Assembly: GCF_900496995.4 (NCBI RefSeq)
Contig: NC_044004.1
Span: forward strand, 186,001-250,000
Source of the DNA: Aquila chrysaetos chrysaetos
Taxonomy: Eukaryota; Chordata; Aves; Accipitriformes; Accipitridae
Reading direction: 5' to 3'
Length of the DNA stretch: 64,000 nucleotides
Position 1 is the first letter of the stretch, and each line of letters opens with the position of its first letter. The notes under the pieces are model-generated. The model was not told where the DNA came from, ran no database searches, and saw nothing but the letters and a program-made list of their open reading frames with translations. Positions 44,028-56,135 of this stretch are shown here, piece by piece. The position numbers and the translations under genes are program-made.

Positions 44028-47000
44028 GTACGGGCAGGGTCCTCGGGCCCCGGCCCCCCCCCTCTTCTCCGTTTCCCCTACCGCGGGGGGCACTTGGTCC
44101 CCGCCGGCTGGGTCCCCGCTCCTCGTCCCGGGACCGGGTGGCAGCGGGATGGGGCATTGCTCCCCCCAATCGCCCTCCCGCCGCCGCTGCCTCCCCGGCA
44201 CCGCTCCCAGCGCATCCCCGGCCGCTCCCGGGCTGCGGGCTCCGGCCTCCCGGTCTCCCGGTCCCCCTACTCCCCGCTCCGCCACCGCGGTTTTCCCCGG
44301 TTTCGCTCCGTGCGGCGGGGCCCGGGCCCGGTTCTCCCCAGCCCGCTCAGCCGTGCGGTTCCCGGGAGCGGGGCCGGGCTGGCCGTGCGTGCCCGCCTCG
44401 GTTTGCGGCCGAAGGGCCGGGCTCGGCCGGGAGCAGCGGGCCGAGCGGGGGGGTCCCGGGGAGCAACCGCGGGGTCACGGAACGATACCACCCCCCGCCC
44501 CCCGTCCTCCCCCGGGCCGGCCGAGCCCCGCCGGGGGGACGCGCAGGCAGCGGGAGAGGGGGGAAAGCATCAGCTTTGCTTTTAAAGCGTTGTCGCAGGA
44601 GAAAAGCGTCATGGAGCGGCGGCGAGTTAGGGGCTATTTGGTTGTGGTTTGGTGTTTGTTTGTTTGGGTTTTTTTTTTTTTTTTTCCTTCTTTATAATAT
44701 CACTCGCTCGGCCGGGGCTCGGGCGGGGGGGGAACGCGGCGGGCCCGGCCCGGGGAACGGCGGGACCCGGAGCCTCGGGATGCAATCGCGTTCAGCCCAC
44801 CGCCGGCCCCGGGGCTCGCTGGGACCAGCGTGTGTTTTATGGCAAACCCCGAAAAGTTCGGGGGTGGGGGATCTCGGCGGGGATGCGGCAGGCGGGGAGG
44901 TGCCGAGCGCTCCCCGGGTCGGGGCTCCGGGGGCGGCAGCGCGGCTCCATCCCGGGGCCGCGCCTGGGGATGCTCAGCCAGTGTCCCCCCCCGCCCCGTC
45001 CGCCAAACCGGAGCCCGGAGAAGCTCCGCGGCCGCCCGGCCTCAAGCCCCGCGTTCGGGCAGGGCAGGGCGGTGGGGACCGGAGCCTCGGCCCCGGCTCG
45101 GCCGTGTCCTCCCTCCCCGCTGCCCCGGGGGCGGCGGGGCCCGATCCCGGTCCCTGCTCGTTCGCCGTGAGCTGGGCCTGGCACCGTTCGAGCTCGGCTC
45201 GGGCATCCCGGCTCGCCCGGAGGCTGCGGAGCGATTGCCGGCCGGGTTGCAAAGATGCCCCCCTGCCGCCCACCCAAGCCTCTTTCCCGGCTGTCGCGAT
45301 AGGCGCCTGTCGCCGACAGCCCAACCGTCGCAGCCCGAGCCTTTCCCCGGGCACCTCGGCGGGGGAACGGGCAGCGCTCGGCAGCGGTACCCCGGGATTG
45401 CCCCCGGGTCCTCCTCGGTGGTCGCCGAGGCCGCAGCCCCCGCCGGGGTCAGGCCGGGGTCAGGCCTCTCCTCCGCCCGGCCTCGGTCTTACCGGGGCCG
45501 CCCCGACGGGCCGGGGCTGGGAGCGGGACTGGTGGGGGGGGGGTTGTCGGTCCCCAACCCCGGGCCAGGGTCCCCGCTTCTGCCGGCCCCGGGGACCCTC
45601 GCCCGGCGGCGGCCGGTCTCACCATCTTACCGCAGCCGCCACGGCGCGGACAAAATGGTGGCGGGGAGAAACGGAGGAAATAAACGGGAACGGAACCGAA
45701 ATAGAGCGGGTGGGGGGGACACGGGGAGATGCGGGGGGGGGGGGAGAGAGCCGGTCTGCGGGGCCACGGGCCCGCCGGGCTCCCAGCCCTCCCCCGGCTG
45801 AGGGCCCGCTCCCGGGGAAGGGCCGGTGCCAACCAAGCCTTCAGGTTGGTTTCCCTGCAAAGTGGTGGTGGTGGGGTTTAAATTTTAATTTTTCTTAATG
45901 AATATATTTTTACCTATTTGTAACCCCCCACACCCCCCCAGGCGCGGGGTGAACCGGCAGCCGGTGCCGCAGGGACCGCTCTCCCCCATCCCCATGGGGG
46001 ATGCCCCGGGGGACGGGGCTCTTCCCTCCCAGTCCCGGGGCTGCCTTCAGCTCCGGCCTATCCCCGGGGCTCGCCCGCGGTGCCTTTGGTGGGAACGGGG
46101 CTCTCGGGGGGGTGGAGGAGCCTCCCCCCGTCCGGGGGGGCCGGTTGGGAAGCGGCGGGGGTCCTCCGTGCCCTGGGACCGCCGGGAGCGGAGCGGAGGA
46201 GGAGGAGGAGCAGGGGGTTGCCCGGTCCGGGGCTCTCCCGGGGGCTCGGCCGGGCTCAGTCCGCTCACCGGTACGGTACCGGGGACCGATCGTGCGGGAC
46301 GGAGCCTCCAGCCGCAACGACGGGGCGCGGAGAAGGGGGGGCTTTGCCCACGGAGGCGGCCCTGCCCGCCCGCCCATCCCCGTCTCGTCGAGGCGGCAGG
46401 GCTGGCGGGTGCCGTTGGACGCGGGCACGGCCGAGGGGTGCGGGCCGGCAGCGGGTCGGTCCTTAGCGGGGATTAACGGGACAAGGACTCGCCGGAGAAG
46501 CCGGGCTGCTCGGGAGCCGGTCCCGCTGGCAGCGTGGGGGCTGCAGCCCCGGGGGCGGCTGGAAGGGGGGGGGCAGATCCCGGGGTGCTCACCCCCCTTC
46601 CTCCCGGGGTCTGCCCCAGCTCGGTGCCCGGGGGGACACAGATGGATGCGGGGAGCTCTGGGGGGGACACCCTGGTGCTGTTTGGGGTGCACTGAGAAGG
46701 GCTGCGGGCTCCTGTGCCCCCCCCCAAAGTGTGCCGCGAAGTGTGTGTGTCACCATGGCCGTGCCGGCACGGAGAGGGGTGGGTGTACGTGTTCGGGGCT
46801 GGCCGGGCGGGTGTGCGCCCCAGAAATGTCCTGGCAGCCGTGTGGGTGCAGAACCCCCCGGTGTACACGGTGTACGCGGTGTGTCCCTGTGCAGGGAAGA
46901 GGTGTCCTTCATGCACACGGGTGTGCACGGTGCGTCCCTGGGTGTATGGGGGCATCTGCGTCTGCCTGACTCTGCTGCGTGTGTTGGTGTGCAGGATGCA

Positions 47001-49492
47001 TCCCTCCTGGCCTGCTGTGCTGCACTGCAGGGCTGTAAAATCACTGTTTACAAGCTCGGGGGGTCGGTGCCCCAAAGCTGCTGCCCGCTCGCCTTCCCTC
47101 CTGCTCCCCGACCGTGTCTGCCTGTCCTTGCCTCGTCATATTTAGCTGCTAAGGCAGAGGAGAGATTGATCCCCGTGGCACCAGAACTCTTTCGGGGGGA
47201 TTTCAGTCCCAGACCTTGTTCTGGCTGTGCTGCCATCAGGTGTAGCCCGGTCCCCAAGAATGGAACTTGTCACCACAGCCCTGCCAGCGAGGCCAGGGGC
47301 TGCTGGAAAACCGCAGGGAAGCCACAGCAGGACCTGGAGGGTGTTGGGGGTCTGGGATCCAGCGGCTGATGGGGGAAGGCTCTCAGGAGGGGGTTCCTCA
47401 GGCAGGATGGTGTTGTGCCCTTCCTGGCGTAGGGGGATGGCTGTGGTCCCCCCAAAACCTGCATGGACGGGCAGCAGGGAAGGTCTGCGGTGTGTAATAG
47501 GGCTGCTGTGCCATGGGGGGGGGGCGAGGGGCTAGGGAGAGGGGCTTTGCCTCTCCCCTGCCGAGCTGGCACCACGGGCTGTGCCCCCTTCCCTTCCCTC
47601 CGGCGCTGTGCCCAGCTCACTCCCCCCACCCCGTGCCCCAGCTGCTGGGGGGAAATAACAATAAATAATACCCGTAATAATGCCGGCAGCGCCGTACAGA
47701 GCGGCGAGGGCGGAGGGGCAGATACTCGCAGCTGCGGCTGGAAAGCATGAGCGTCTCTGTTAGCTGCTCCTTGCTGGCAGCCCCGGCTGTTGTTGTGTCG
47801 GGGGACGGCAGCGTGGACGCGGGAGTGCGGACGTGGTCCGGGCATCATCCCTGCAAATGCTCTTTCCTTCACAAAATGGTTCCCAGGCTGGCATCCCGAT
47901 CCCACCAGAGATACCTCCAATCCACTTACAACCCCTTTCCTTTCCGACAGCCCACCCGTGGAGTTTGGGGGTGCGGATCAGAGCCCATGCTCATGGTCCC
48001 ACCGGACCCCCTCCCACCCTGGCCCTCCGCAAGCCCTCTGCAGTGCCGTGCTCCAGCTTGGAGCAGGCTGGCTGTGCCGGGACGGCTCCTCTGCCGTCAC
48101 ACACGTACCACAACGTAGCGGTGGGAAACCAGCTTTGGGATTGGAGTCCCTTTCCCAAGTCTGTGCTCGCTCCCCACTCCTGCTGTCCCCATGCCAGCTC
48201 CGCCGTCCCCATGCCAGCTCCATCACCCCTTCCCAGTCTGCTCCGCACTATTTTCCCCCTTCCTGCCCCACCGATTTTATAATCCTTTCATGCCTGAGTC
48301 AGCCAGAAAGAGAGAAAGCAATTTACCTCCAGCCAGGGCTGCTGGGGACCTTGGGTCCCTCCGGGCTCGGGGCTGCTTGCCCAGTGTGGCTTTTGTGGCT
48401 GGTTTTTAACCTGCAAGAAAGCCACTGCGCAGAAACAGGGAGCTCTGCGTCCAGGGCTCCCCCAAACCGGGCTCTCCACTGGTGTTACTGGTGCTTAAGG
48501 AAAGCCAGCACCGGGGGACAAGGAGCATGAGGGGTTTGGGGTCTAGCAGGAACCCAGTGGGAAATTTCCAAGGCTCATTTTTTAATACCTGGTGCACCCC
48601 GGGCACACAGAGCCCATCGGGCACATCCCAGCCCATGGAGCTGGGACAGGCTTCCTGGCACCTTAGGGCTCCGTGGATTTTTCTGGGAGAGCTCGTCCTT
48701 TGTCAGTGGAAAGTAAAGCCGTGACTCCTTTGGAAGGGCTGCAAACTGCATCCCACAGCATGGAAGGGGCTGTGCGGGGCTAATGCGGGAGGTGAACCCT
48801 CTGGCTTTTGTTTCCCGATATCAGGCTGTGGGCAGCGATAGCCGCAGCCTCATAAAATCTGCCATGAGCAGCGCGGGGCATGCGGCACTTCCAAAACTTG
48901 TCCTTTAATAGAGAATTGCCCCAAAGTAGGAGCTGCTGCTTTTCAAGAGAATATTCCTTCAGTGAGAATAATTCTGGAAAAAAGAGAATTGTCATAGAGA
49001 TAAAATTTTTCCAGTATTCCCAAGGAAGGACAGGAATAAAAAAACAAAATATATTTTTAATTAAATAATCTTTAATTTGAACTCTTTCTTGGTGTAGAAC
49101 TGTTTTCTGTTCTGGCTTTCAGAAACTATGATTTCTGTGATTAAACACTCTGTTTTCCTTAAAGACTTTTTGGTTTCTATTTATCACTTAAAAAAAAAAA
49201 AATTTAGGAAGACTTTGTTACTGTTCCCTGGAGGTTTAAACATTTGCAGCATTTGGGGCCAGAGGGGACAACCGAACTATGGGATGTCGCCTCTTTTAGC
49301 CACAGCTTGGGGGATTGTCACAGTTCCTCCCGCAGCGAGCCCTGTCGCTCGACAGTGCAGCCGGTGTTTAATTCAGCTTTCGCCCCCCCCCCCCCCCCCC
49401 CAGTAAGGTCTGTTTGGAACCAGTTTCCCCAGTCCCTTTCCTCCCCAGCCCAGCTTTTTTCCTGACTGCCCTTCTCCCCGCTTCCCTCCCAG
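44028..49492 (+). other. VAX2 intron 1
   Basis: The first half is CpG island. The rest is GC-rich with AT-rich patches at about 47640-47680 and 48890-49210, the latter with an A run before the acceptor region. No other coding exon or repeat family is recognised. A C run at about 49383-49401 lies about 90 bp before the exon 2 acceptor. Confidence 0.6.
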
Positions 49493-49680
49493 ATGCCAAA
49501 GGGACGATCCGGGAGATCGTGCTTCCCAAGGGCCTGGACCTGGACCGGCCCAAGCGGACACGGACGTCCTTCACGGCGGAGCAGCTCTATCGCCTGGAGC
49601 TGGAGTTCCAGCGCTGCCAGTACGTGGTGGGCAGGGAGAGGACGGAGCTAGCCCGGCAGCTCAACCTCTCCGAGACCCAG
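49493..49680 (+). CDS. VAX2: VAX2 exon 2: homeodomain residues 1-44
   Basis: The exon encodes [18 protein letters not shown] followed by [37 protein letters not shown] and LNLSETQ. These are the N-terminal arm and helices 1 and 2 of the homeodomain. [12 protein letters not shown] agrees with VAX2 (VAX1 has KGSIREIILPKG). It ends in phase 0 at Gln44 of the homeodomain before GTAAGG, the position where many homeobox genes have an intron, so the recognition helix VKVWFQNRR must be in the next exon. Confidence 0.96.
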
Positions 49681-52600
49681 GTAAGGGTCGTGGTGGCTTC
49701 TCCGTGGCGGGGACATCCCCGTGGCACGGCCACACGGGGACAGGCGTGCCGGCCGCCGGCGTGGCGAGGGCGGTGGGGGGAGGCAGAGCGGGCAGAAAGT
49801 GGGGTTGGGGTGGGCGAGAGCTGTCCTGGGGGGAAAGCCGGGGCTCAGCCGAGCCCACGGTCCCAAACCCGGGCGGAGGGGCTCGGCGCTTGCCGGGACG
49901 GAGGGGTGCTGGCCGGTGTTTCGGTCGGGAGCCGGGGCTGAGCGCGGCCGGGGGGCAAGCGTGCGTGGTGCTGCGGGCGATGGCTCTCCTCCACCCCTTC
50001 CTCTTGAGCCAGAGGAGCGGTCAGTTTAGGGTTATGGGGCGGGGGGAGAGGCAGCCCTGAGCGGGGTCCGCAGGGACCCCCCCAGCCGCCACGCTGCTCC
50101 ACCGTGGGCAGCATCCCCCGGCTCCCCCCGGGAGGGTCCGGCAAAGCGGGGAAGAGAAAAGAGCAGGAGGGTGTCAGCAGGGACCCGAGGTCCTTACGGC
50201 AGCACCCACAGCGTAGGATGGGCAAGCGGGGTCGGGCGTCATCGTGGGTGCTGTCGGGATCAGGCGTTTGGCTGTGTACGAGCTGGATGGATCCTGCACG
50301 GATCCTGCACCCCGCCGTTCCCCCCCCCTCTCTGCAGCCTCCGTGGCTTCGCTCCCCCACTCCCAGTGGGGTGGGGATACCACTGGGGACTCTCCCTGCA
50401 GACCGGGGGACCCCTGGGCTGCAGCATGGCCTGGGCATTTCTTCTCCATCACCGCGTGGGATGGATTTTCCTGGATTTCTCCATCACCCCTGCGCGGAAC
50501 TTCACTGGCGGGGAGGGATTTTCCTGGTTCTCCTCTGCCGAGGTTTGCCCGGTGCAGAGGGAGCTGGGCGGCACGGCACAGCCTGGGCGAGCAGAGGTGG
50601 GAGAGGTTGCGTGTTACTGGGAAGTTGGTGTTGATGTCTGCTAAGCAAAAAGTGCATCTGCCGGGGTTGCGGTGGTTTTGGCTTAAAAATTTATACAGAA
50701 ATAGTAATAATAATAAAATTAATGAAGAACGCAGTGCAAAGCAGCACAGCTGGGACCTACAGAAATGACTCCGCCAGCCCACTCTTCCCCTTCTCTGGCC
50801 CGTAAAAGGCGCATTTGGAGACAGCTATGTGGCTTCATTGCTTCAGATGGAAAATAATTTCAGTTTTTCCAAACCTCTTGTGGAACAAATCTGTCCCAGC
50901 TGTCAGCAGCCAGGCCCCTGGCTCCAAGCTCCCCTCGCGTGCCGAGGGGGCCTGATTTTGGGGAGACCCTGTTGCTCGGTGGTGCTTCAGCACTCACTGT
51001 GCGGCCACTGCACGGTCCTGCAAGGGGGAGCAGAGCACAAAAAATAGTCGTTTTGTCTCTTTTGGTGGCAGAGCAGGGTTTTTTTTAGTAAGAAGCATGT
51101 TTCTGTCTATGGGATACGTGCAAGGAGGTGCCGGCAGCTGGCAGGGCTGTGCCGCGGTTAGGAGCAAAGCACCCCGGCGAACTGGGTGCTGCATGGGGGT
51201 CCGTCTTCCCGGGGTCTCAGCCAAAGCCCTGGTCCCAGTGTCACCTCCACAGAGCTGGGAGGGACACGGGTGGGCTCGGCCGTGCTATGCTGGAAGAAGA
51301 GCTTCGGCTCCCCGGCAGGCGTGGGAATGGACGGGCAGCCGGTGTGTCTGGCGGTGGCACGGGGCAGAGGGCTGTGCCAAGCGGGGTGCTGGCTGCCGTA
51401 GCCCGGGGCCGGGAGGGCGCAGCCTCTCTGTAGGGACTAATGTTCGCTTATTTACTGCTTGTTTGGTGCCTCATTGCTGCCTTCATCACTCAGTGAGAAA
51501 ATTCACACCCTGTAGGCCGTGGCTGTCTCTTCTCCTCTTCTCTTCTCCTTCCTGCATCCTTTTTTTCTCATCTCTCTCCTTAATCTCTGTCTTTTTTAAT
51601 CCCTTTCTGTGCTTTTCACAGCATTTCCTTCCCTGCAGCAGTTGTACCTTCCCGGCTCCCCCCCGCCGCCCGTCCCTCCCCAGCCACCACCGTGCCCGGG
51701 GATGGCAGTGCCAGGCTCGGTGCCCGGCTTCCTCCTCTCGTTAGCGGGGTGCAGGTCCCCTTGGGTCAGGGTTTCAGGCTCTCTGCACACTCAGGCATCA
51801 CCCCCCGCCCCGGTCCCTTGCGGTTCATGGCTGGGAGGTTTCCTCGGTCGTTGCAAGAGCTGGGTGACCGCAGGGTTTTACAAGACCCCTTTGATCTGGA
51901 GGGTATTGCGTGGCTCCTTGCAGCGTGCTGGTCCCACCTGGATGTGGCCTGGAGACTGGATTGTCACCACCAGCCACTCCTGTCCCACCAGGCTCCTCTG
52001 TGTCCATCAGCTCAGGCAGGGACAAATCCAACATTTGCAACAATCAGAGCATTTTGGGTACTTTTGGGTGTTTTTCCCCGCAGCGTTATCCAGGAGCAGC
52101 TCCCGGGACTTAGGGAAGTTCATGGTCTAATTGCTCCATCTAATGTTTTGTTGGTGGATTCCCAACCAGCAGCGTCTTGTGGCTCTTTCTTGGTTGACAT
52201 TTGTGTTGTGTTGGTGGCTGGGACAGCAGAATGGATCCTTTCCATCCCTTCACTGGATTATATCTCGGTTTCAAGATTAGGAAGCCTTTCCCTGCCAGCT
52301 GCTCCCAACTTTGCTCTCTGCCGGGACCCCTGGACGCGATGGGAGCCCACCACAGGAGGGGAGAGCAAAGCGGGGGCACGAAGGAAGGGGCCACCGAGGA
52401 AGGGTTTTTTTGTGCCTGTGAATGTTCAGGGGGGGAAGAATGATTCATCTCCGCTCCTCTGCGAGAAGAGAGTGGTGCAAACAGCGTGATGAGATAGGAA
52501 GAGACACGATGTCATCACAGCTGGAGAGCTGCAGCCAAGCGTCCCCATAAGTGGGTCCGCTGATCAGGCTGCGCCCCTGAGAAATCCTGCCGGAGCAAAA

Positions 52601-53220
52601 AAAGCCTCTTTTAGGCTCTTATGTTACTTTCCCAGCATCTGATCCTGGTTTTCGGCAGTGTTGGAGGCAGGAGGCTATCGCTGCCTCTTGCAGGGAAGCC
52701 AGAATGGCCCACCTCCATGCTGGGGAGTAGAGATCTTCTTGCTTTCTTGCCTCTGGCCCCTGCCCCAGGGAGGGGGGATCACCCAGGATAAATGGGGGAT
52801 TGCCCAGGGGAGAGGGGGGCTCACCCAGGCTCAGGCAGGGAGAAGCAGGACAGCCCCGGCCCGGAGCGGCAGCTGAAGAAGCCGCTGCCCACCGGCAGCC
52901 ACTGTGGATGAGCATGTCCTCCCCTTGGTGGTCACAGAGCCGCCCGCCAGCATCCCGCCGTGCTCCCGGTCACCTTGCCATCCCTCCGGAGCGAGCCCCG
53001 CACCTCGTCCCCGTGTCTGCTCAGCCAGACCTGCTGCACTGAAAGGACACGGGGGGAATTTCGGAGCCACCCATGCTCAGGTGAGGATGAGGAGGGTGCT
53101 TCCACCTGCCCCGGCTCTCTCCAGCCCGGGGAATTCGCCTCCTCCCTCCAGGGAGCCATGTGCCTGCTCTGCCTCGCCGGGAGCTGCTCGGGCTCCAGCC
53201 CGATGCCATTTCTGCTTTTT

Positions 53221-53292
53221 TCTAATTAATCCATGGACACAGTTAGTGTTAAATGACTTTAATTAGCCTGTAGAATATTTTCATTAACATGT
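53221..53292. promoter_or_regulatory. AT-rich island with two TAATTA motifs
   Basis: TAATTA occurs at 53223-53228 and 53260-53265, with GTTAAATGACTTTAATTAG and TTTTCATTAACATG around them. The island is sharply bounded by GC-rich DNA. Such composition and motif density are typical of conserved enhancers of homeobox genes; conservation could not be tested here. Confidence 0.35.
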
Positions 53293-54379
53293 CAAGCAGC
53301 AGCCTGGAGATGCGGATGTGCCGGCTGCTGCATCCCAGGTGAGCTCTCATGTCCCCGGCGCAGAGAGCTGCGGAGGGGCTGCCCAAGCCCACCCCGGCAC
53401 AACCCATCCAGAATCCGGCCCCCCGTGCTCCGAGCAGAGAGTAGCCCGTATCCATGCATCCGGCTTTCTCCAGGCAACGCATCCCAAGGCATTAGGGGAA
53501 AAGTGCCCCTTCTTAGTGTCATTAAGGGATAGAAAATGCAAGGCAGAGAGGAGGCTGCGAGGCAGAAGGACCCCGGGGGGACGGCGGAGGGAGGATAATT
53601 CCCACAAATCCCCCAGCAGGAGGAGAGGCGGGATGGGCTGGCCGAGGGGATTTGCCTGGGCCAGGAGGCTTTGCTTTCTGGGTCAGGAGTTCAATGCCAG
53701 GCTCAGGTTCAAGTGACCTGGGGGTATTTGCCAGCTCTTCCTGCCCTCATTAGAGCAAGGACGGAGAAGTGACACTCGCGTCGAACAAGGGCCCCTTTTG
53801 AGGGCCGGGCTGGTTGTATCAGATGTTCTCCACGCAGCACCCAGCTCCGAGCCTTGTCCCTCTGCCGAGAGGTAGCTCACCCCTTCCCAAAGGACAGGAC
53901 CGTTCTCCTGTCCTCAGGAGCGCTGCTGGCGGCTCTTGGACCCACGCACCTCCTGGAAGATACTGGTGAGCTTTTGGGCTCCTCGGCTCCTGTGCAGCAT
54001 CTGAAGACCCTTTGTAGAGGGATGGTGGGGCACAGAGTGGAGAGAGGTCTTAGCACCACAATTCTTGCCTGCCTGGCTCCTGGGAAGTCCGTGGGACCCC
54101 CACAGATCCCCTGGTGTTTCCCTCGCTGCGATGGGCTCCATCACAGCTGGTCTGGCAGAACTTCCTCGGGACAAACTCCCGGGCCATCCTTGGCAGAGGC
54201 TGGGCTCCTACAGCTCCATCACTGCGGGCGGACCAATACCCCCGAGCATCCTGCGCAGCATGGGGAAGGTTCTTGCAGCACAGAGTTTTCAGGACTGTGA
54301 TCCCCCTCAACATGGAGCAAAACATACATGAGAAAGCAGCTGAGCCAGAGAAGGGGCGGGAAGGTCTATTTATAGCCCA

Positions 54380-54470
54380 GCAATTAAGTTGATGCCGTTA
54401 AAAATTAATCACACCTCAAGTCATTAACAACTATCAGTCCCTGCAGTGAGAGAACAATGAAACAATGGTT
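54380..54470. promoter_or_regulatory. AT-rich island with ATTAA motifs and paired SOX sites
   Basis: CAATTAAG, AAAATTAATC and TCATTAAC occur within 50 bp, followed by AACAATGA at 54453 and AACAATGG at 54461. The latter two are SOX-type motifs 8 bp apart, a spacing close to one helical turn. SOX2 with homeodomain factors is a known combination in eye enhancers. The assignment is inference from motifs. Confidence 0.35.
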
Positions 54471-54761
54471 GGTGCCAGCACAAGTTGTCCTCTCACGGGG
54501 AGAACCGCAGGAAAGCTGTGGTCTGGAGGAGCTGAGAGTCATCCAGAGCTTGGCGATGGGAGCTGTGGGCTGGGGTTTCCCCAGGGCACAAGAGGCAGGT
54601 AGGACCGTAACGCTGGTCTGCTTGCCGCAAAGCAGTGCACTCCTCGTCCTCGGAGTCTCTGCAGTCCTCAGGGTACGGGCTGAGGTTTCAAAGCTTTGTT
54701 GGAAATCCCTTTTCTAGACTGTGCAGGAAATATAGGTGTCTAGCCAAGTATGTTCTTTTCT

Positions 54762-54838
54762 GAGGAGGCATCCATCCACCCATCCATCCCTCCATCCACC
54801 CATCCATCCGTCCCTCCACCCATCCACCCACCCATCCG
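54762..54838. repeat. CATC/CACC tetranucleotide repeat
   Basis: CATCCATC and CATCCACC units alternate for about 75 bp. It is a simple repeat in VAX2 intron 2. Minus-strand frames give Gly-Trp-Met-Asp/Glu artefacts. Confidence 0.85.
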
Positions 54839-56054
54839 TCATGCTCTGCTGTGCATAGGAAAATAGTCTCTAACATCTTCTGTGGTTCGTGTTGCTTCCA
54901 CCCAGCTGCTTCCGTAGCATCGCTGTTTCGTGCCGCGGGTGCTTACACTGACCGTTCTCCCGTGGGTAATTGCCCAACGGGGAATGTTTTCTCCCCTCGG
55001 CTTGGGGAAGCTGGCATTGTGCTGCGGGTCGGGGTGCCCCATCCTAATGCAGCCTGGTTTGAGGGGTGCTGCTCGCACCCCACCCCACCAGTGCTGTTCC
55101 CAGCTGGGTGCTCCTGTCTGTCCCCCCCGAGCCACTTCTGGTGGAGCTTTTTCTGGATGGGTTGAACTTACCAACCCAGCAGAAGGGTGCCCTGTTTGCC
55201 TCAAGCAGTTCTCTGCCAGACTGGGTCTGACCCACCTCCTCCAGCTCCGGGGCTGGCTGGGGGGATGTGGGGACACTGGGATGGGGAGGCAGGTAGCTGG
55301 GGAAAGCATCACGTCCAACCGCGGTAGCCTGCAGCCAGCTCCTGCTGCTAAAACCTTGGGTACCGAGTCTGTTCCGAAGCGAGTGGGTGGCAATGGGGGG
55401 ATGTCAGCCTGAGTGATCCCATATTTAATGACTCCCAGGTCGGATCCAGATGCTGAAGGTGTCCGTCTCCCACTGGCCTGGAAGGGAAGGGGATCCTGGG
55501 TCGCGTTGCAGGAGGTGGCCACTGGAGATGCCCAGCACCTGGGCATCTCCAATAGCTTCTGGATCCCCTTCCCACATGCCAGCCCGTGTCAGAACATGCT
55601 TGGGGAGTAAACCTGCTCACGTGGACAAGCTAATCCCATCCCCTCCCCGCGGCGGGGGCACGTGGTGGGGTTTACCCTGCAGCCGCGGGGCCCTGGGCTG
55701 GTGGCAATAAATCTGTGGTATAACCAGGTACCATGTAGCGGCAGGACCAGGCTGGCACAGCCCGGCCGCTGCCTCAGCCTGCCCGGCCCCAGCCCCTCGG
55801 GTTCCTCCAAAATTCACCTTTTTGGCATTTTGGTTCCCAAAGCACGTCAGGGAGCTGGGGAAGAGGGTTTGGGTGATGAGCACCGGCTTCTTGGTGGGGG
55901 ATTGGAAAACATTTCTGAAGAGAGGAAAGGAGCAGCTCTCCTCAGAGGGGAACAAGGGGACCGTCTGGAAATAGGGCTCTTCTACAGGACTGCTGCTCCT
56001 GTGATGAATTAGATAACCCAAAATATCTGGGTACCTCCCCAAGCTCAGCTGGCA

Positions 56055-56135
56055 CTAGGCAAAATAGCTAGTGTAAATAAATGTGAGATAATTAACTGAG
56101 ATTTTTATCATTAAGCATTTTCAATCAAAAATGCC
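56055..56135. promoter_or_regulatory. AT-rich island with FOX-type and TAATTA motifs
   Basis: GTAAATAAA at 56073-56081 fits a FOX site, TAATTA lies at 56089-56094, and CATTAAG and CAATCAAAA follow. It stands out from the GC-rich intron. It may be an enhancer; no direct evidence is available. Confidence 0.3.

Larger units (their letters stand above)
42000..46700. promoter_or_regulatory. VAX2: Large CpG island over the VAX2 promoter and exon 1
   Basis: CpG density is high for more than 4 kb on both sides of exon 1, with long C or G runs (for example 21 C at 42964-42984). Developmental homeobox genes are known to carry such broad islands. I see no TATA box close to the start codon, so the start of transcription is probably dispersed. 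Borders are estimated by eye. Confidence 0.65.

Noticed and set aside
43700-45898. A 732-codon open frame starting at VAX2
   Set aside because: Only the first part is exon 1. After the donor at 44028 the frame runs through CpG-island intron sequence that lacks stops because of its GC content, and it has no homology to any VAX C-terminus.
49493-49680. Assignment of the homeobox gene to VAX1
   Set aside because: GEADYCRRILVR and [12 protein letters not shown] agree with VAX2; VAX1 has DPDYCRRILVR and KGSIREIILPKG.
51600-51800. QLYLPGSPPPP-like reading as a further homeobox exon
   Set aside because: The resemblance to EQLYRLE is three residues long, the frame has no helix 3 motif, and exon 2 already contains that part of the homeodomain.
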